A DNA stretch of 43,757 nt from a candidate division BRC1 bacterium HGW-BRC1-1 (GTDB lineage Bacteria > Sumerlaeota > Sumerlaeia > Sumerlaeales > Sumerlaeaceae): the NCBI GenBank assembly GCA_002842095.1, contig PHCB01000008.1, positions 273,231 through 316,987 of the forward strand, read 5' to 3'. The notes below the pieces were generated by a model, which made no database searches, had not been told where the DNA came from, and saw only the letters and a list, made by a program, of their open reading frames with translations. Below, one piece after another: positions 42,260-43,757 of the stretch (within the stretch, counting starts at the first letter, position 1; each line of letters opens with the position of its first letter). Position numbers and translations under genes: made by a program.

Positions 42260-43757
42260 ATGCTCCAGCGGTTTTTTTACTTTTTCCTCATCCGACTATT
42301 ACCCATTTCGCTTATCAGGCTTTTCGGCGCGAAAATCGGCACTTTGCTCTGCATGAGCATGATCTGTTCACCGACCGCCTGGTCGGCAGAACCGGCTCCT
42401 TCCGTAACATTCGTTCAGCCTGCCCAGCACATCAATCATGGTCTGAACGTACGTCCCATCAAACCGGATTCCGTCGATACTGTGAGCATGTTACTCACGG
42501 ATGACCAGGGCCGGCCAACCAGTGGAACTCTGATTCAGGCCTTTCCGGTTCTTCAACCCGATGAGGCCGGTGCGTCCCTTCACATTGACCCGACAACAAC
42601 CTCTTCTTCGGCCGATGGTTCTGCCAGTTTCGATGTGAGCATTGGCAAGCACCCCGGCCGCTATAGAGTGGCCTTCGTCTCGCAATCCACTTCGGGCACC
42701 CAGGGTAAACTTAACCAGGTGGAGTACGTGGCGCAGCCCTCTAATTGGGCAACGATGCTCCTGTTGGGATTGCTTGGTGGTGTGGCTCTGTTTCTCCTCG
42801 GCCTGCGTCTTGCCAGCGAGGGTCTTGAGTCTTTTGCCGCAAAACGCCTGCGCTCGGCACTGGGCAAGCTGACCAGCAGCCAATGGAAGGCCTTGCTGCT
42901 GGGCATAGCCATAACGCTGGTCACCCAGAGCAGCGGTGCAACCACAGTGATGATTATGTCGTTCATCCGCGCGCGGGTGCTGAGCCTGCGCAATTCCCTC
43001 GCAATCATATTGGGCGCGGCTCTGGCCGGAACATTCACCGTGCAGCTCATTGCATTCGATCTGTTCAATTACGCCCTGCCCGCCATCGGAATCGGATTCC
43101 CATTTTATCTCCTCGCCCGTCGTCCGCGTTGGAAAGCGTTCGGACTCGTTTCCATGGGGTTTGGAATGCTATTCCTCGGCATCCACGTCATGACCGATCA
43201 ACTTGCGCCCTTGAAGAATTTTCAATTCTTTCAAGGTGCGGTCAGTTCGCTGGCCTTGCATCCGGGCTGGTCCATGATTCTGAGTGCCGTGTTCACCGCA
43301 GGGGCTCAAAGCAGTGGCGCCACCATGGGTGTGGTGATGGCCCTGGCAAACGAACAAATTCTCAGTGTCGAGCAGGCTGTTCCGCTATTTTATGGAGCGG
43401 CAATTGGCATTTGCGTGACAGGTTTATTAGCCGGTTTTGAAGCTCCGGTCGAAGCCCGACGTCTGGCTTGGGGGCACCTTGTGTTTAAGGTGGCCGGTGT
43501 TCTCTTGTTTCTGCCTCTGGTCGAGCCTCTTGCCTGGGCTGGTAAAGCCGTTACCGAATTTTTTGTTTCCCCAGAGAGCGCCGCGTTCCCGGCTCGCGCG
43601 ATTGCCAATACCTACATGCTTTACATGGCTGTGACTGTGTTGCTTGCGCTGCCATTCACCGGCTTGATTGAGCGTTTGGTTGAAAGATTTGTGCCCGAAG
43701 GTCCGCAAGATAAAATGGACGGCGACACACGCATTAAGTACCTCGACCCCTCCGCCA
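42260..43757 (+). CDS. Na/Pi cotransporter family protein with extracytoplasmic N-terminal domain, 3' end beyond window
   Basis: Sodium-dependent phosphate transporter of the NptA/YjbB type (PF02690). The ATG at 42260 is preceded by GAAGG 6 nt upstream. An N-terminal signal-like region (to about residue 45) is followed by an Ig-like domain (about 50-155, VTFVQPAQHINHGL to GRYRVAFVS), then the membrane part from about 165 with the inverted repeat hallmark QSSGATT (near 224) and the second QSSGATM (near 355). The reading frame is open to the last base (ending DTRIKYLDPSA), so the protein continues beyond 499 residues, probably into a PhoU-like domain. It is divergent from the UbiA-family gene. 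Confidence 0.88.
   Translation, partial: MLQRFFYFFLIRLLPISLIRLFGAKIGTLLCMSMICSPTAWSAEPAPSVTFVQPAQHINHGLNVRPIKPDSVDTVSMLLTDDQGRPTSGTLIQAFPVLQPDEAGASLHIDPTTTSSSADGSASFDVSIGKHPGRYRVAFVSQSTSGTQGKLNQVEYVAQPSNWATMLLLGLLGGVALFLLGLRLASEGLESFAAKRLRSALGKLTSSQWKALLLGIAITLVTQSSGATTVMIMSFIRARVLSLRNSLAIILGAALAGTFTVQLIAFDLFNYALPAIGIGFPFYLLARRPRWKAFGLVSMGFGMLFLGIHVMTDQLAPLKNFQFFQGAVSSLALHPGWSMILSAVFTAGAQSSGATMGVVMALANEQILSVEQAVPLFYGAAIGICVTGLLAGFEAPVEARRLAWGHLVFKVAGVLLFLPLVEPLAWAGKAVTEFFVSPESAAFPARAIANTYMLYMAVTVLLALPFTGLIERLVERFVPEGPQDKMDGDTRIKYLDPSA

Overview
The window comes from a bacterial chromosome with an outer membrane and a respiratory chain: it carries complex I genes (nuoA, nuoB), the lipid A enzyme LpxI, a GT9 heptosyltransferase-type domain, a ResB-type cytochrome c maturation protein, sigma-54 and the housekeeping genes dnaX, rplJ, rplL, trpEG and glyA. 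GC looks moderate (mid-50s by eye, not computed) and many genes start with GTG or TTG. The mix of LpxI, HPr kinase, enzyme I, sigma-54 and a lone microcompartment shell gene does not fit a well-known model lineage; an uncultured Gram-negative phylum (for example Sumerlaeota or a relative) is a guess, not a result. No phage, insertion sequence or CRISPR array is visible; this is core chromosome with unusual gene neighbourhoods.

Layout. 1-5000: nuoB (cut by the window edge) and nuoA, then an M19 dipeptidase translationally coupled to a large polytopic spermidine-synthase-like protein, all on the minus strand. 5164-9009: a secreted helical-repeat protein and a membrane-anchored TPR/Ser-Thr kinase on the plus strand. 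9050-10400: an isolated rplJ-rplL operon on the minus strand with its own L10 leader and terminator. 10500-13341: a 6S RNA, a structured leader, dnaX and ybaB on the plus strand. 13344-17829: a minus-strand operon of two glycosyltransferase genes (one a GT2-GT9 fusion), a low-molecular-weight phosphatase and a fructosamine kinase. 17844-21286: mutY, hprK and a SpoIID-domain protein. 21308-23865: hisI, trpE, trpG on the minus strand. 24100-25374: a nucleotide-sugar dehydrogenase. 25396-27172: a minus-strand run BMC shell protein, lpxI, tRNA-Cys, ylxM-like. 27370-32799: enzyme I of the PTS, a GT-C membrane glycosyltransferase, rpiB and glyA. 32886-38973: a TPR membrane protein, rpoN, a DUF512 radical-SAM protein and resB. 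39115-43757: a Gly-rich secreted protein, an unknown membrane protein, a UbiA-family transferase and a Na/Pi cotransporter that runs off the right edge.

How genes may work together: hprK and ptsI point to a regulatory phosphotransfer chain (HPr and permeases are not here). The phosphatase-kinase pair matches a protein deglycation module. The GT2, GT9, GT-C, UbiA and sugar dehydrogenase genes are scattered cell-envelope polysaccharide functions. The most surprising object is the single BMC-H shell gene between ptsI and lpxI, with an altered pore loop and no microcompartment enzymes around it. The regulatory RNA block between rplJ and dnaX is also dense and worth study.
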